From: Phanerochaete sordida
Taxonomy: Eukaryota; Basidiomycota; Agaricomycetes; Polyporales; Phanerochaetaceae
Reading direction: 5' to 3'
Length of the DNA: 64,000 nucleotides
Assembly (NCBI GenBank): GCA_019973155.2
Contig: BPQB01000001.1
Coordinates: 1,116,001-1,180,000 of the forward strand
Below are positions 22,277 to 33,380 of this stretch, piece after piece (position 1 is the stretch's first letter; every line of letters starts with the position of its first letter). Made by a program: the position numbers and the translations under genes. The notes under the pieces are model-generated. The model did no database searches, had not been told where the DNA came from, and worked only from the letters and a program-made list of their open reading frames with translations.

Positions 22277-23263
22277 CTACCAAGAAAAGCGCACACCGTT
22301 GGGCGGGGAGAATTCCTCTGTCCAGTGCCATATGGTCTCGTCTTGCTCGCCACCTTGTCCTCCCGCGCGTCGGAAACGACAACAGCGCTTGTGCAGTGTA
22401 GTGATAACGGTCTCCTGCCACTCTGAAGGGCTTGTAATGTCTGGCGGACGTTGAAGCCACTGTACTAGAATTCAACCTGAGTGGGACGCACCTTCCTCGA
22501 TCGTTCCTGTCCAATCGAAGTATCGCTGCACAAGATACGCGACACTCTCGCGTCTGCTATTCTCAGCTGCTGGTATGGCACCGTCGTCGACCACCAGAGA
22601 TACAGGCTTGACCAGGGGTAGGCGGAGATCCTCCAGGCCAGAGTCGATAATCGCCAGTGCGACGCGTTTGCCACTTGGTGGAAGGTCAGCCCGGCTGCTC
22701 CCCTCCTCAGTCGAAGACTTACGTCTGAGCAGTCAGAGAAGAGACTGTTGATAACGCGTGATGGATCAGAGTGAGGTAAGAAGAGACGGTGGCCTCGGGG
22801 TCCTCTAGGAAGTACGACGAAAGCTCATGCAAGACAATCAAAGACGGGGCAGTCGCGAAGGTTGTCTTTGGATGTAAATAGTCTTCCTTCGTACCGAGAG
22901 CCTCGTGAAAAAGAGTCAACAAGAAGACGAGGTGAGACGGGGTCTTCGGATATCTGGAATAATGCCTCAGCTTCGCCCATAAGGAATTCGGCACCGATGG
23001 ACTGACAGGACGTCGACCCTAGACGCAGCCTTGCAAGTGAGCCCATCCCCGCCACGTTCCCGCACCCAGTCGTCATTGTACTGCTTCAGAGCACGTACGA
23101 GTCGCTCCCGAGACGGCGTGACGAGGACGGCCTTCGGAATGTCGTAGTGCAGCACGTAAGAGTAGCAGAAGTGTATCGGCGCAGACGCGTGGAGCGCGCC
23201 CTTCAGCAGCAGTGACTCAAAGTCGGGCAGAGCTGGCGCAGGGGAGGGAAAGATTGTGGCCAT
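22277..23263 (-). CDS. Unrecognised conserved-looking protein
   Basis: Four exons give about 280 residues. The N-terminus is MATIFPSPAPALPDFESLLL, then HYDIPKAVLVTPSRERLVRA. After a first intron (GTGCGG...TCTAG, following YNDDW) come PSHLVFLLTLFHEALG, APSLIVLHELSSYFLE, SYLTLIHHALSTVSSL, KRVALAIIDSGLEDLRLP and a C-terminus FSPPNGVRFSW. The alternation of short hydrophobic strands (AVLVT, SLIVLHE, VALAIID) with helices suggests an alpha/beta, possibly degenerate RecA-like fold. That is an inference, as no Walker A motif is visible. It is head-to-head with MDM10 across only 193 bp. I do not recognise a family and assign no function. Confidence 0.7.
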
Positions 23264-23456
23264 TGCGCGAGGGCTGGCGTGAGGGTCATCGAGGGTGCAT
23301 GGCGGTCAAGGCGAGAGTGTATGCGCGCCCGAGACGCCCATACTTTGACCAGAACGGCGATCATCATCCTCTCCCTGGCTCGTTCTGCGAGGTCGTGGCC
23401 GCCTCCGTATACCCTCTGTATTCTACCGCTGCTCGAGTCCGGACTTCTTGTACGCT

Positions 23457-25019
23457 ATGCATCCGTTCGCCACCTATGTAATCCGCAGCTACTACAAAGC
23501 GACGGGATGGAGCGAGGATGACTTCTACGCCCACATAACACGCTCATCTAATGGTAAGCCTCTTGGCATGCGCGAATGCCCTCCGTCTGAGATGCTCATC
23601 CGAGTTTTTGTTAGCTATACTGGATTTCGACGTACCAACCGGGCTAAAGTTCGCGATTTCCAAATCGCCCAACCCGCTGTTCAAAACCTCATATTCTATG
23701 AGTGCTCTGCCGTCATTGCACGGTTCGATAGGATATATCTTCACGTCCTGCGACTTGGACATCAAGAGCTCGGGCAATGTTCGCGTGAAGGACATGATTG
23801 ACCGCTTCAGGGTCTACGACCAGCCGCGGAGACCCGAGGGCAAGGAAGAGGAGTGGTTAGCAGGCGAGCGTGTCGACACGCGTGGTAAGCAGCGCATGCC
23901 GTCTCGTACGGGAGATATCAAGCTAACAATGCTTGAGCCAGACTATCTAATGTACGGCAGGATTTACGTGCCAACGGGCCGGCTCGAGGCGATCTACACG
24001 ACGCGCCTGGGCCCGACGCTGCAGGCCCTCGTCGCCGCGATTTCGGACCCGCGGTACAGCCTGCAGAGCAGCGAGCGGTACCGCAGCGGCGCGTCGCCGA
24101 GCAACGTGCTCGTCAAGCTCCAGCACTCGACCGGGCGCTGGTGCACCGAGTACTCGTGGAGCGCCGAGGACCAGATGTGGGGCGTGCAGTGCATGCACAA
24201 CTTCGGGAAGCTCGGGACGTCGGCGTCGCACGACGCACCGGACGACGCCTCGAAGGAGAAGCCGAAGCGGGTCGACGAGGAGGACGCCATGGAGGGCGGC
24301 CTCAAGGGGCGGATCTCGGCGGGAGCTGAGTTCTACCTGAGCACGAAGGAGAAGAGTGCCGGAGGTACGCCTGTGTCATTTCTTTTTGTTCGAGTGCTCA
24401 CCCTCGCTCGTAGTATCCGCCGGCATCCGATTTACCACGCTACCCGATGCGACTCCCCCGTCAGCACAGATCCCACAGCCTCCAAACGGCGCGACACCGC
24501 TGCCAAACCCGCCCTCGCAGCCCCCCACGACCATCACCGCGATGTTCAACCCCATGCTCGGACATATGTCCGGCGCGTACGCCGCGCGCGTGTCGCGGGA
24601 CCTCTCGCTCTGCTCGCGCTTCGACTTCAACGTCTACAGCTACGAGAGCGAGTGGTCGCTCGGCGCGGAGTGGTGGATGCGCCGGCACAAGCCCAAAGCT
24701 GAGGCACCGGTCGTACCTGATTTATCCTCGCCATCGCTGCCGCTTGTCGTGACACCGGTGCAGCCGCCTCCGCTGCCCGTAGTTCAGGATGACGAGATTC
24801 AGGGGGTAGTCAAGGCTCGCGCGTCGACTACTACGGTAAGTTCTTGACGGCTCCTGAGCAAAAATATCGAGCTGACACGATGCGTAGGATGTGTCGCTAA
24901 TGTGGGAAGGACGTATCCGGAATCTATTGGTGAGCCTAGGTATCACCTCGAACCTGTCTAGTCGGGCAAAACCCATAAAAGCTGTCGGGCTCGAAATATC
25001 GTACTTCAGCTCGGAATAA
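23457..25019 (+). CDS. MDM10: Mitochondrial outer membrane beta-barrel protein MDM10
   Basis: MDM10 is the outer-membrane barrel of the ERMES ER-mitochondria tether and also assists the SAM complex. The first residues MHPFATYVIRSYYKATGWSE are typical, followed by LDFDVPTGLKFAISKSPNP, the strand-rich GSIGYIFTSCDLDI, LMYGRIYVPTGRLEAIYTTR, ISAGAEFYLSTKEKSAG, SAGIRFTTLP, NPMLGHMSGAYAARVSRDLS and SRFDFNVYSYESEWSLGAEW. The C-terminus MWEGRIRNLLVSLGITSNLS with ISYFSSE closes the barrel. Five or six exons, about 440 residues. A Pro-rich insert precedes NPMLGHMSG. It has no presequence, as expected for an outer membrane barrel. Confidence 0.93.
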
Positions 25020-25341
25020 TAAAAATATTTATAAACACCCCTCACGCAAGCGTGGTTTGCGTGGGCAGCAGCATCGGCCATCCTGAAAGCAATCCGAGTG
25101 ATAGACCCAGCATTACAATTGTACCGGTTTACATATTACCACGCCATGCACTCGCCCGCAAAATGGCCGTGACGGATATTACAGTGGGAGGAAGTTGGAG
25201 GGAGGACGGGTATCTACTATCGAACGTATCAAGCACAGCGGGTAACCAAGACGAGTCCGGCAGTTCAAAGCAAGGAAACGGAGCGGAGATTTCGGCGGGG
25301 GAATATAATATATAAGTAATAGATGGCGGGGGCGGGGCACC

Positions 25342-26964
25342 CTACTCGGCCTTGACAGCGGCGATGACGGGCTCCTTGTCGCGGCGCGGGAGCGGCGCGC
25401 CTCCGAGCGTCCTGGCCAGCCGGGAGATCGCGTCGACGGAGATGACGGGGCGCGTCGCGTGCGTCGTGCGTGCGTGCGCGTGCGCGGTGCCGGGCCCCGT
25501 CGGCGGCGTCGAGTGGTTGCGCCCGTGCGCGAACGCGTCGCCGCGCCGCGGCCGGTCCGAGTCCGAGTGCGCCTCGGTCTTGAACCGCCCGACGGTGTGT
25601 GCACGCGCGTGCGACGGGTTGAACCCCGCGCGCGGCGGTCGCGGGCCGAGGTGCGTCGGCGCAGACGGCGAAGGCGAGAGCGCGTGTATCGAAGCGGAGA
25701 GGCTCCGATCGGAGGGCGAGGGCGAGGAGTCCTTTGAGGGGATGTCCCGCGAGGACAGTGCAGAGGCGTGCCTCGACGCTGCGACGCCGTCTTTCGGCGG
25801 GGAAGGCGTCCTCGATGGTTTCGCTGATCCTTTGTTCGACAGGGACGCCACAGATGATGGAGCTGCGCTGTGACCAGCGTCGACATCAGCACGCGAACGA
25901 GCCGCACCGGTCGGTGTTATGGAGCTGGCAGTATTTGGAGGGACTGTCTCCCTGGGTGTCTCGTCTCCGGCATGGCCATCGTGCCCGTCATCGTGCACTT
26001 CATGCAGCCTGATGGAGGGGGTGGGTATATCGATGTCGTTCAGCGTAGGCAAGGGCTTGAGCGTGTCCTGGAGGATGGGGGAAATGATACTAGCGACGCT
26101 GCTTTCCGATACACTTTCCACATCCAGAGAGACGGTGGTCGGGTGCACGCCCCAGTCATCCAGATCGGGGAGGCTGTCATCGTCGTCACCGGCCCAGTCG
26201 ATATGACTCCCAGGCGTATGCGGCCTGTCCATTGCGACTGCACGGACACGTTCGACCAAAGCGTCGATGTCATGCTTGATATCGAACGGCGCCACGGGTT
26301 TGGGCGGCGGGGGCGCGAGGTGCGGAGGGGGATCCTTGGGCACTGGTACCGCTTTCTCTTTCACGACCCCATTCTCCGAAGTCAGCGATGGCTTCCGCGG
26401 CACTGGAGGCACAGGCGCAGCAGGTGCGGTGGCAGATTGCTGGGAAGCTTTGCTATTGCCACGCTTCCGACGTGATGGTGTGCGAGGTGACACGGAGGGG
26501 GACGTGGAAGGGTTGGACGTGGACGTAACAGACGAGTCCACGGTGAGGCTGGGTCCCCTACGCGGCCCCTTGTGTTCTGAGCCGCGGCGGGCAGGTTTGG
26601 GGCGTGTAGAAGCCTTTGGGGGCTGCGGATCTTGGGAGGGATTGGCGGGGGCCGCAGATGACGGCGGGACAGGAGACTTGGGAAGATCGGAAGAAGGCTT
26701 CTCCTGTGCGTGATTCGCGCTAGGCGCAGGTTTAGCGGAGGGGACGTCGGGCTTGGACGATGCGCCTCCTTTGCCGTTAGCAGGCCGACCTCCCCTGCCG
26801 CGTCCGCCTCTGCCCCTGGGCCCCCCTCTGCCCCCGCCACGCGATGGTGCACCGGGCTCTGAACTCTTGCCTGCCCAACCTGAGCGGTTAGGGCCAGGTT
26901 CCTTCGCCCACATGGACGCGCCCGTACCTCCGTTGACTGCGACGGGGGAGGCAGACGAAGCCAT
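25342..26964 (-). CDS. RGG-box, largely disordered protein
   Basis: A single open frame of 540 residues from MASSASPVAVNGG. The frame is open further upstream to 27279, but that part would overlap the promoter of the divergent Sm G gene, so the ATG at 26964 is preferred. Residues about 43-70 form an RGG/RG box ([19 protein letters not shown]), usual for RNA binding and arginine methylation. The rest is Ser/Pro-rich and disordered. One ordered-looking acidic stretch, HIDWAGDDDDSLPDLDDWGV, follows a helix (FDIKHDIDALVERVRAVAM) and may be a binding motif. The C-terminus VISVDAISRLARTLGGAPLP is also patterned. I do not know the family. An mRNA-associated role is inferred from the RGG box only. 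Confidence 0.75.
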   Translation of the reverse strand: MASSASPVAVNGGTGASMWAKEPGPNRSGWAGKSSEPGAPSRGGGRGGPRGRGGRGRGGRPANGKGGASSKPDVPSAKPAPSANHAQEKPSSDLPKSPVPPSSAAPANPSQDPQPPKASTRPKPARRGSEHKGPRRGPSLTVDSSVTSTSNPSTSPSVSPRTPSRRKRGNSKASQQSATAPAAPVPPVPRKPSLTSENGVVKEKAVPVPKDPPPHLAPPPPKPVAPFDIKHDIDALVERVRAVAMDRPHTPGSHIDWAGDDDDSLPDLDDWGVHPTTVSLDVESVSESSVASIISPILQDTLKPLPTLNDIDIPTPSIRLHEVHDDGHDGHAGDETPRETVPPNTASSITPTGAARSRADVDAGHSAAPSSVASLSNKGSAKPSRTPSPPKDGVAASRHASALSSRDIPSKDSSPSPSDRSLSASIHALSPSPSAPTHLGPRPPRAGFNPSHARAHTVGRFKTEAHSDSDRPRRGDAFAHGRNHSTPPTGPGTAHAHARTTHATRPVISVDAISRLARTLGGAPLPRRDKEPVIAAVKAE

Positions 26965-27392
26965 CGATGGGTAGGACAGAGGCGGTATGTGGTGGGCGAC
27001 GTCTGCGATTATCCCTGATATGTGGCAGTCAGAGGGCTGGCGAGGACAATTGTGCCCTGCGCGAAAGCGACGTACAGGAAGCGCTACGGGGCTTGTGCGA
27101 GGGTTATTGTGCGGTGGGATGTTCTGTGTGGCGTAGCAGGGTTGTGAGAGGGCAGATGGGCGTGGATAGGGACGGCAGGGACGAGATGGCAAGACCAGAG
27201 TGCTCGAGCGGTCGTGTTCAGAACGAGCAGCGCGCCCAGATGTGGAAATCCCGGGCGGAGCCACGTGGGGGCCTCCCATATTGATGCCAGGCGCTTAGCA
27301 GCGACCTCGACTGCCAAACCAAACCAAGCGAGCCAACCTCTGCCTCATCCACCTCACGCGGCATCCCCTCAGCTCGTCAGCGGTTTGCCATC
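26965..27392. other. Divergent promoter region of the RGG and Sm G genes
   Basis: A 428-bp spacer between two head-to-head genes. It contains a CACGTG E-box (GCCACGTGGGGG near 27262). No other element recognised. Confidence 0.4.
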
Positions 27393-27743
27393 ATGTCCAA
27401 AGCGTCGCAGCCCGAGCTCAAGAAGGTGCGTGGTCGGCTCTGCTGCGCTGCTTTTCGTGCTCACCTCGCGCATGGGACAGTTCATGGACAAGAAGCTGTT
27501 CGTGCACTTGCAGGGAGGCCGCAAGGTCAGCGGAGTGCTGCGCGGTTATGACCTCTTTCTGAACCTCGTCCTCGATGACGCGCTGGAGGAGACCACTCCG
27601 GCCCAAAAACACCCAATCGGCACTGTCGTACGTCTTACCCCCCGTGTCTTTTGGTCTCGTGCAACTCACGCTCTGGTCTCGCTGCCCAGGTCATTCGTGG
27701 CAACAGCGTAACATCCATGGAAACTCTGGAAGCCACCCGATGA
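27393..27743 (+). CDS. SMX2: Small nuclear ribonucleoprotein Sm G
   Basis: A core Sm-ring subunit of U1, U2, U4 and U5 snRNPs. Three exons encode about 76 residues: MSKASQPELKK, then FMDKKLFVHLQGGRKVSGVL and RGYDLFLNLVLDDALEE (Sm1 motif), then after the second intron VIRGNSVTSMETLEATR (Sm2 motif with IRGNS). Order and length match human SNRPG. Introns: GTGCGT...GACAG after codon 11 and GTACGT...CCCAG before VIRG. The gene symbol is the yeast name for Sm G. Confidence 0.93.
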
Positions 27744-28345
27744 TTCTGTATCCCAGCAACAGTTCCCTGTGCTCTAGTCTGTATTCATACCACGGTCTTG
27801 TTCTTTGCCACCAACTCGAATCGCGCTTTCCTGCACCGCCCTGTCGAGCTGATGCTCGTGCTGCCATCGCTCTCGCACTCGGTCTATATTGTCTGAACTC
27901 ATGAAACTTCCGTCGCAAGGGCGAGCTGTTGTGTGTGTGCTGGTGCAAATGACATTTATTGTGAACGCTGCAAAGGCATGTGCGTCGTAAACTATGGCAA
28001 ACAATGGTGTGAAGGCACACTGTCCGCCTCAAACGAAGACTAGTATCTACCACAACAGATAGGCCTCACATCAGGTTGACCGAAAGAATGCAGCCTCTGA
28101 GAGCGTAGGGCAAGTTGTGGACTCAGATGAGGAAAGAAATGTTTCGACAAGCGCCTTTTATACCTCGCCCTCGTGGCGGCCACGTGGACCCTCCTCCGCA
28201 CGCATCATACGCTCGCGCTTCACAACCTCCCTTCGCACATTGCGCGGTCTTGCTCCCAACTCTGACTTGTCCTGTGCTGCATATACTGCACCAATTTGCC
28301 GCATACACCCTACCTGCCTGCCTGCTCGCTGCGCCGTGACCCAAA
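27744..28345. other. Intergenic region without recognised gene
   Basis: A 602-bp spacer between Sm G and the syntaxin gene, transcribed in the same direction. A TTTTATAC element near 28155 is a possible TATA box for the syntaxin gene, about 190 bp before its ATG. Nothing else supported. Confidence 0.4.
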
Positions 28346-29631
28346 ATGACTGCCACCAGCCGCACCTCAGAGTTCCGCGACCTCGTGAGGGAGAAGGAGA
28401 AGGAGATACCAGAAGCAAAGCGGCGCAAGCTCTCGCGGCCAACCAGACGCACGCCGGACGAGCAGAAGGACATCCAGGCGACATTGAACAAGGAGTACAT
28501 CGCGGAAGGCTACAACATCGTACGTATGTCTCCGCTCCCACCCTCCGCCGCGTTCCCAAGGCTGAGCCGTCGGCAGCTCAACCACATAAACACGCTCTCG
28601 CGCATGCTCGCCGCCGTTAGGAAGCCGTACCTCAACTTCGACGCGCGGAACCCGCCGCCGCTCCGCCAGGCGTCGCGCACCCTCGACCTCGGCGGCGCCG
28701 ACCAGCAGGCGTGGGCGAACATCAAGCACCTCACGAACGAGGAGCGGGACCAGATCGACCTGCAGGCCCGGCTCATCCTCTCGCGCTGCGCCGAGCGCAT
28801 ACGCGAGATGGAGGCCCTCGAGAAGCGTGCGTGCGCCTCCCTCTCGCCCCATAAACGCACACTCACCGCCGCGCAGGCCGCGCGGAGCTCGTCGCGCGCG
28901 CCGCGCACCCCCTCGCGCGCTTCATCCCGGCGCGCCTGCGCCCCGACGAGGCCGCGGCGGCAGCGGACTTCGTCGCGGCGCACCACGCGGGCGTCACCTG
29001 GTACCTCAGCCGCCGGCTCGCGGACGCGAGCCAGCTGCTCAAGGCGCTGCAGGAGGAGCGCGTGCGCCGGCAGCTCGAGCGCACGCGCACGCTCGGCTCG
29101 GGCGCGGCGCGCGAGGCGCTCGCGATGGGCGAGCAGCCCGCGGCGGCGGCGGCCGAGGGCGGCGCGGGTGCGGGGTGGCTCGGCGCGTCGCTTCTCGCGG
29201 GGCGCGGCACGCCGGGCGAGGGCTCGCGGCTGAGCACACCAAGGACGGGCTCGTGGAGCCTGAGCGACGACGCGCTGGACGACACGGAGGACGACGAGGA
29301 GCTGGAGCTGTCGCAGTCGCAGATCATGCAGTTCGAGCTCGAGAACGCGGGGATGCTGCGGGACATGCAGGACACGCTCGCGGGCGTGCAGCAGGCGGAG
29401 GCGCGGCTGCTCGAGATCAGCGCGCTGCAGGCGGAGCTCGTCGCGCACCTCACGAAGCAGACGGAGCAGACGGAGCAGCTGTACGAGGACGCGATCGCGA
29501 CGGCGGCCACCGTCGAGAAGGGCAACGTGCAGCTCAAGGAGGCGCGCCGGAGAGCGAGGGACAGCAGGAAGTGGATCCTGCTCTTCCTGATAGGGGCCAG
29601 CTTGTCGCTGCTGTTCTTGCATTACTACTAG
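28346..29631 (+). CDS. UFE1: ER t-SNARE syntaxin-18/Ufe1
   Basis: A tail-anchored Qa-SNARE on the ER that receives Golgi-derived COPI vesicles. The N-terminal domain (MTATSRTSEFRDLVREKEKE) has the hallmark TNEERDQIDLQARLILSRC seen in syntaxin-18. A helical SNARE-like core runs through ENAGMLRDMQDTLAGVQQAE, RLLEISALQAELVAHLTKQT and EDAIATAATVEKGNVQLKEA. The tail is RRRARDSRKWILLFLIGASL followed by SLLFLHYY, a single C-terminal membrane anchor. Three exons: the introns follow EGYNI (GTACGT...GGCAG) and EALEK (GTGCGT...GCGCAG). The region before the SNARE motif is Ala/Gly-rich and GC-rich. Confidence 0.9.
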
Positions 29632-29817
29632 ACACACTCGCGCCTCACCCCTCGCACTTGCTCTCATCCATCTTCTCGGGACTCTTCAGGTTAGGGATAG
29701 GTTAATACAGCGATGTCCATTCTATATACCATACAATTGCTCCATCCATCCAGGCATATATGCATGTATTGTAGACGAATAGATAGTCCTCCGGGTCTAT
29801 GCAACAGTTTAAAATGC

Positions 29818-31083
29818 TCAAGCGGTCGAGTTTACGGAGCGTGCGCGGCCGGGACGTATGGTACTCGTAGACTCCTCATCCGCATGAGAGGCGTCCGACG
29901 AGTAGTTGCCGAGCAGAGGAGCACCCTCAGTGGCCTCCTCGATAGCCTCAGCTGCGAGTTCGTCGACCTCGGGGGGTATACCGTCCAGGTGCCTGATGTG
30001 CGACTGCATGGACCGGTAGATGATCCTACGCCGGATGTCGTCAGCGACACCACATGAATATTACAAACACGCCGCTTACAAGCTGGTGAGGAAGGCACAC
30101 ATGATGCCAAAGACGACCAAGGCGCCGTTCAAGATCTTGGTCTCTGCGTTCTCTCATGTCAGCGACCGAGACCGTGTGTGCAGCCGCGGGACGTACGTGT
30201 GTCCATCTGCTTACGCGTCTCGCCGTCCGAGAGAGACGCCAGCTTGGAGCCGATGAAGACATGGAGCGCGATCTTGGGGAGCAGTATGCAAGTCGCAAGC
30301 ACGAATTGCCAAAGCGCGACGGGCTCGATGGACTGCAGAGCACATGAGCATCAAATCTCGCGGGCCGCGTGCTAATGGTGCTTACTGCAAAAAGCGCGTT
30401 AGCGTACACCCACGGCGGGAAGGGCGACGCTCGGATGAGCATGATCAGAGGCAGTCCGCGGGCCCGCTACGAGATACCTGCTGAGTTGTGCTGCGGATTC
30501 CGTAAGGGAGAACACGCACGATGACGGCCTCGAGAGCCTGCCACTTTTCGTTTTGCGACGAAATCTTGCGCAGTCGCTGGCTGAACATCCACCTGAGCAC
30601 CACGAAGGCGACGGCGGCGCCGAAGACGGAGCCAAAGGCTGCGAGGTAGAAGCCCTTCATGCCGTACGCGAAGCCGCACAGCGTCACGGTCGTCGTATGG
30701 CCAATCGCGGGCGGGAACGATATGATAACTGGGGGCACAAGTCAGCACACTAGTCCAGCTCAGAGACGTTGCTGCGCGCACTGAGCATAGCGAGCAGGAT
30801 CATCCAGCCGTAGGGCATGTGGCTGATCTTCTGGGCAAAGTTGTACATGGTCTGCGCGATGCGGTCGGCGCCGACCATGACGAGGAAGGTGCCGAGGGCG
30901 ATGTAGAACACGACGAGCGACCAGATGAGCATCTGCGTGCGTGTCAGAGCGTGTCCCCAGTGCGAGCGGCGTCGCGCGCACCTTGCCGCCGACGTGCAGC
31001 CTCTGGTAGCGGTGCCAGGCGGACTTGACGTAGTACACGAGCCGCGCCCACAGGCGGGCGAGTGTGCCTCCTTCGGACTCCAT
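29818..31083 (-). CDS. TVP38: TVP38/DedA-type Golgi membrane protein
   Basis: A multi-pass protein of the VTT (SNARE-associated) family, which is linked to lipid scrambling and Golgi traffic. Segments across about six exons: MLIWSLVVFYIALGTFLVMV, YGWMILLAMLS, IISFPPAIGHTTTVTLCGFA followed by YGMKGFYLAAFGSVFGAAVAF, RASPFPPWVYANALFA (the conserved VTT loop), FVLATCILLPKIALHVFIGS, KILNGALVVFGIMCAFLTSL. The acidic C-terminal tail ends RPGRARSVNSTA. The PPAIGHTTT and RASPFPPWVYAN stretches match fungal TVP38 well. Start at MESEGGTLARL is preferred. The frame is open upstream to an ATG near 31335, which would add about 80 disordered residues. Confidence 0.87.
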
Positions 31084-31523
31084 GTGTGCGGGCGAGGCGG
31101 GGTGGCGACGCGCGGCGCTGGGGTGGTGGTCGATGGCAAGAGAGCCGGAGGAGAGGCCCGGGAGGGAATTCGGAGGTGGAGAGGCCCAGAGCCCGTGCGA
31201 GCGCACGCGCCCACTGATGGCGTTGCCGGCTTCGCTCCGCTCCGCTCGCCTGATCCGCCGCGGCTGATCCGGGATCGAGATAGCGATCCTACTCAACGCC
31301 CGCCGCGATTTGTCTCCCGCTGTCGGAGCCATGGCCCATCGCGACATCTGCTGTGTGGTCTGCGTCCGAGCGCAGACTCTTCCAGCGACCTCCTCCTTCA
31401 AAATACAGCATGTATTGATAGTACATAAATAGGCATAAGGGTCCAACACTCCACAAAGTACACGACGGCAAGCAATGCCGATCACCGAGAGTTATATGAC
31501 AGCGTAGGCGAATGGAACAGCCT
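31084..31523. other. Intergenic region
   Basis: A 440-bp spacer between the start of TVP38 and the end of the next gene, both on the minus strand. It may hold the 5' extension of TVP38 and its promoter. No other gene is seen. Confidence 0.35.
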
Positions 31524-33380
31524 CTACTTGTAGGACTTGTTCAACGTCTGGGGAGGCATCGGCGGCGGGCTCTCCGAGTCGACACCATGGACAGCCCTGC
31601 GCGAGTGATAGCTCGGCAGCCGCTCGCAGCCCTCGGTGCTCTCGCTGTTCTGGTTCACCTCCCGGAGGAGCTCGTCGATCTCGGCGCGCAGGAACACGAG
31701 GTTCTGCAGCATCTCGGACGGCTCCGCGCCGCCTGTGTGCTGTCCCGAGCCGTGCGCCCCGCTCGACGTCCCGCTGCGCCGCCGCAGCCGCTGGACGTCC
31801 GCGCGCAGCTGCTCGATGCCCGCCTGGACCGTGCGCGACGTCGTGCGGCGCCCGGAGACACGCTGGCGCGGCGGCAGCTGCGTGTACGCCGTTTCCCGAC
31901 CGGCCTGCTGTGCGGCCTGCTGCTCGACCTGCTGTTCGGCGCGCTGCAGCTGCCGCACCTCGGCGGAGAGCGCCTCGAGCTGGTTGTACACGTCGTCGAC
32001 CTCCGCCGGCACCGGGAAGATCTCGTCCGTCAGCGTCATCGTCGACGCGCCGACGCTCTCCGCAAGCGTCTGGAACGAGAGGCGCGCGAGGAAGGGGTGG
32101 GGCGAGCGCGGTGTGTTCAGCGCCTTCATGAACTCGGTTTGCGTGTTGGGGGAAGGATCGGGGCTGGGGAATGGATCGACCCTGAGGGCCCGCGTGGCCC
32201 TGAGGTGCCGTCGCCGCCACAGACAGCATCCAAGCAGGAGGAAGAATAGGAACAGTGCTCCTGCGACGGCTGGGCCGATGATGATAGCGAGATTATGTGG
32301 AGGCGAAGACGTAGAGCTGACGGCACCAGCTACGGAGGTCGCGGTCCCTTGGGTAGAGGACGACGTCGTGGATGCTGTGGATTTGGATTTGACCACCGTA
32401 AGAGGTGAGGGCGATTCTGTGAGTTGGGATGGTTCCGTGGTCGGGCCCGAAGTTGCGAGCATCTTGGGGCCAAAGCCTCCCGGATTACCAGGGGAAGATT
32501 CTGGGGGGACAGCTTGGGGATTGTCTGGCGAAGTGGCTGTTGGTTGAGGTGGTGGAGCTTGGAACTTTCCAGGATTTAGCTGGCCGGATGGAGGCGAGCT
32601 GGCAAGCAATTCCTGCCTGTCGGTGGACTCGTTAGCAGCAAATAGAAAAATCAATGAACTATTGCCTCACCCATATACGATATAATCAAGACACACCCAA
32701 GACGACTCTTGCGAGCTAGGCGCCAAGACAAGGGTATGCTCCCCTAGCGGCAGCGAGTCGCTCGAAAATATGCTAAAGTTGTACATGAACGGTGCATCCA
32801 GATCGACCACCTGCGAGAAATTGCTTGCGATCGTCCCATTGATGAAGATATCGATCGCGGTGAGAACCTATGCAGATCGTCAGCTGCGCGCCTGGAAGGC
32901 AGGGAATGCAGCCGACCTGTCTTTGCTGTATCGTAAAGACGTTGACGGACGTCCCGGTGAACACGAACGTGATGCTCGCATTGTCCGCATCGTTCGAGCG
33001 CTTCGACGCAGGAGTATTTGGACCGAAGTGCCAGGTACCTTGCGGACAGATGAGCTTGCGCCGCAAGTACGTCTGCTACACCGCGCCGCCCACCATTGAG
33101 AGCCAGAGACGCATTGGGGGCGCTATCGAGCTCAGTTGAATTTGTCCACCATACACCAGGGGGTCTTGGATGTATCATGAGCGCAGCTTCGGTCAATGTG
33201 CAGTGCAGACTCACGAGTAAACAATCGACGCATCGCTGTGAATGCCTCATAAGCTCGATTCAGCATTCAGTACTTTGCTACGCACCTATCATCCACGGTA
33301 ATGTTCGTTACTGCCGCAGTGGCGAGGCGGAGAACAAGAAGCCACGAAAGGACCGGAAGGCGCAAAAGAGCGAGGGTCAT
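31524..33380 (-). CDS. Single-pass membrane protein with signal peptide (agaricomycete family)
   Basis: A type I membrane protein of about 500 residues. A signal peptide starts at 33380 (MTLALLRLPVLSWLLVLRLA). The extracellular part has a beta-sandwich-like pattern: GTWHFGPNTPASK, NASITFVFTGTSVNVFTIQQ, LTAIDIFINGTIASNFSQVV, FMYNFSIFSSDSLPLGEHTL and VLAPSSQESSWVCLDYIVYG, with several N-glycosylation sites. A Ser/Thr/Pro stalk follows, then NLAIIIGPAVAGALFLFFLL plus LGCCLWRRRH as the membrane helix. The cytosolic part has a coiled coil rich in Glu/Gln (EVRQLQRAEQQVEQQAAQQA) and MLQNLVFLRAEIDELLREVN. Such receptor-like proteins are expanded in Agaricomycetes, ligand unknown. A 43-nt intron near 33040 is needed to reach GTWHFG and is tentative. 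Confidence 0.75.

Noticed and set aside
25342..27279. Upstream start at 27279 for the RGG protein
   Set aside because: It would extend to within 115 bp of the divergent Sm G start, and the added residues are of low-complexity, UTR-like composition.
28510..29667. A 385-codon open frame antisense to the syntaxin gene
   Set aside because: A Leu/Arg/Ala-rich shadow of a clear SNARE gene on the other strand.
16590..31083. A functional cluster for organelle contacts (PHO81, PEX12, MDM10, Ufe1, TVP38)
   Set aside because: The genes are on mixed strands, belong to separate pathways and are interrupted by splicing and RNA-related genes, so co-location looks accidental.
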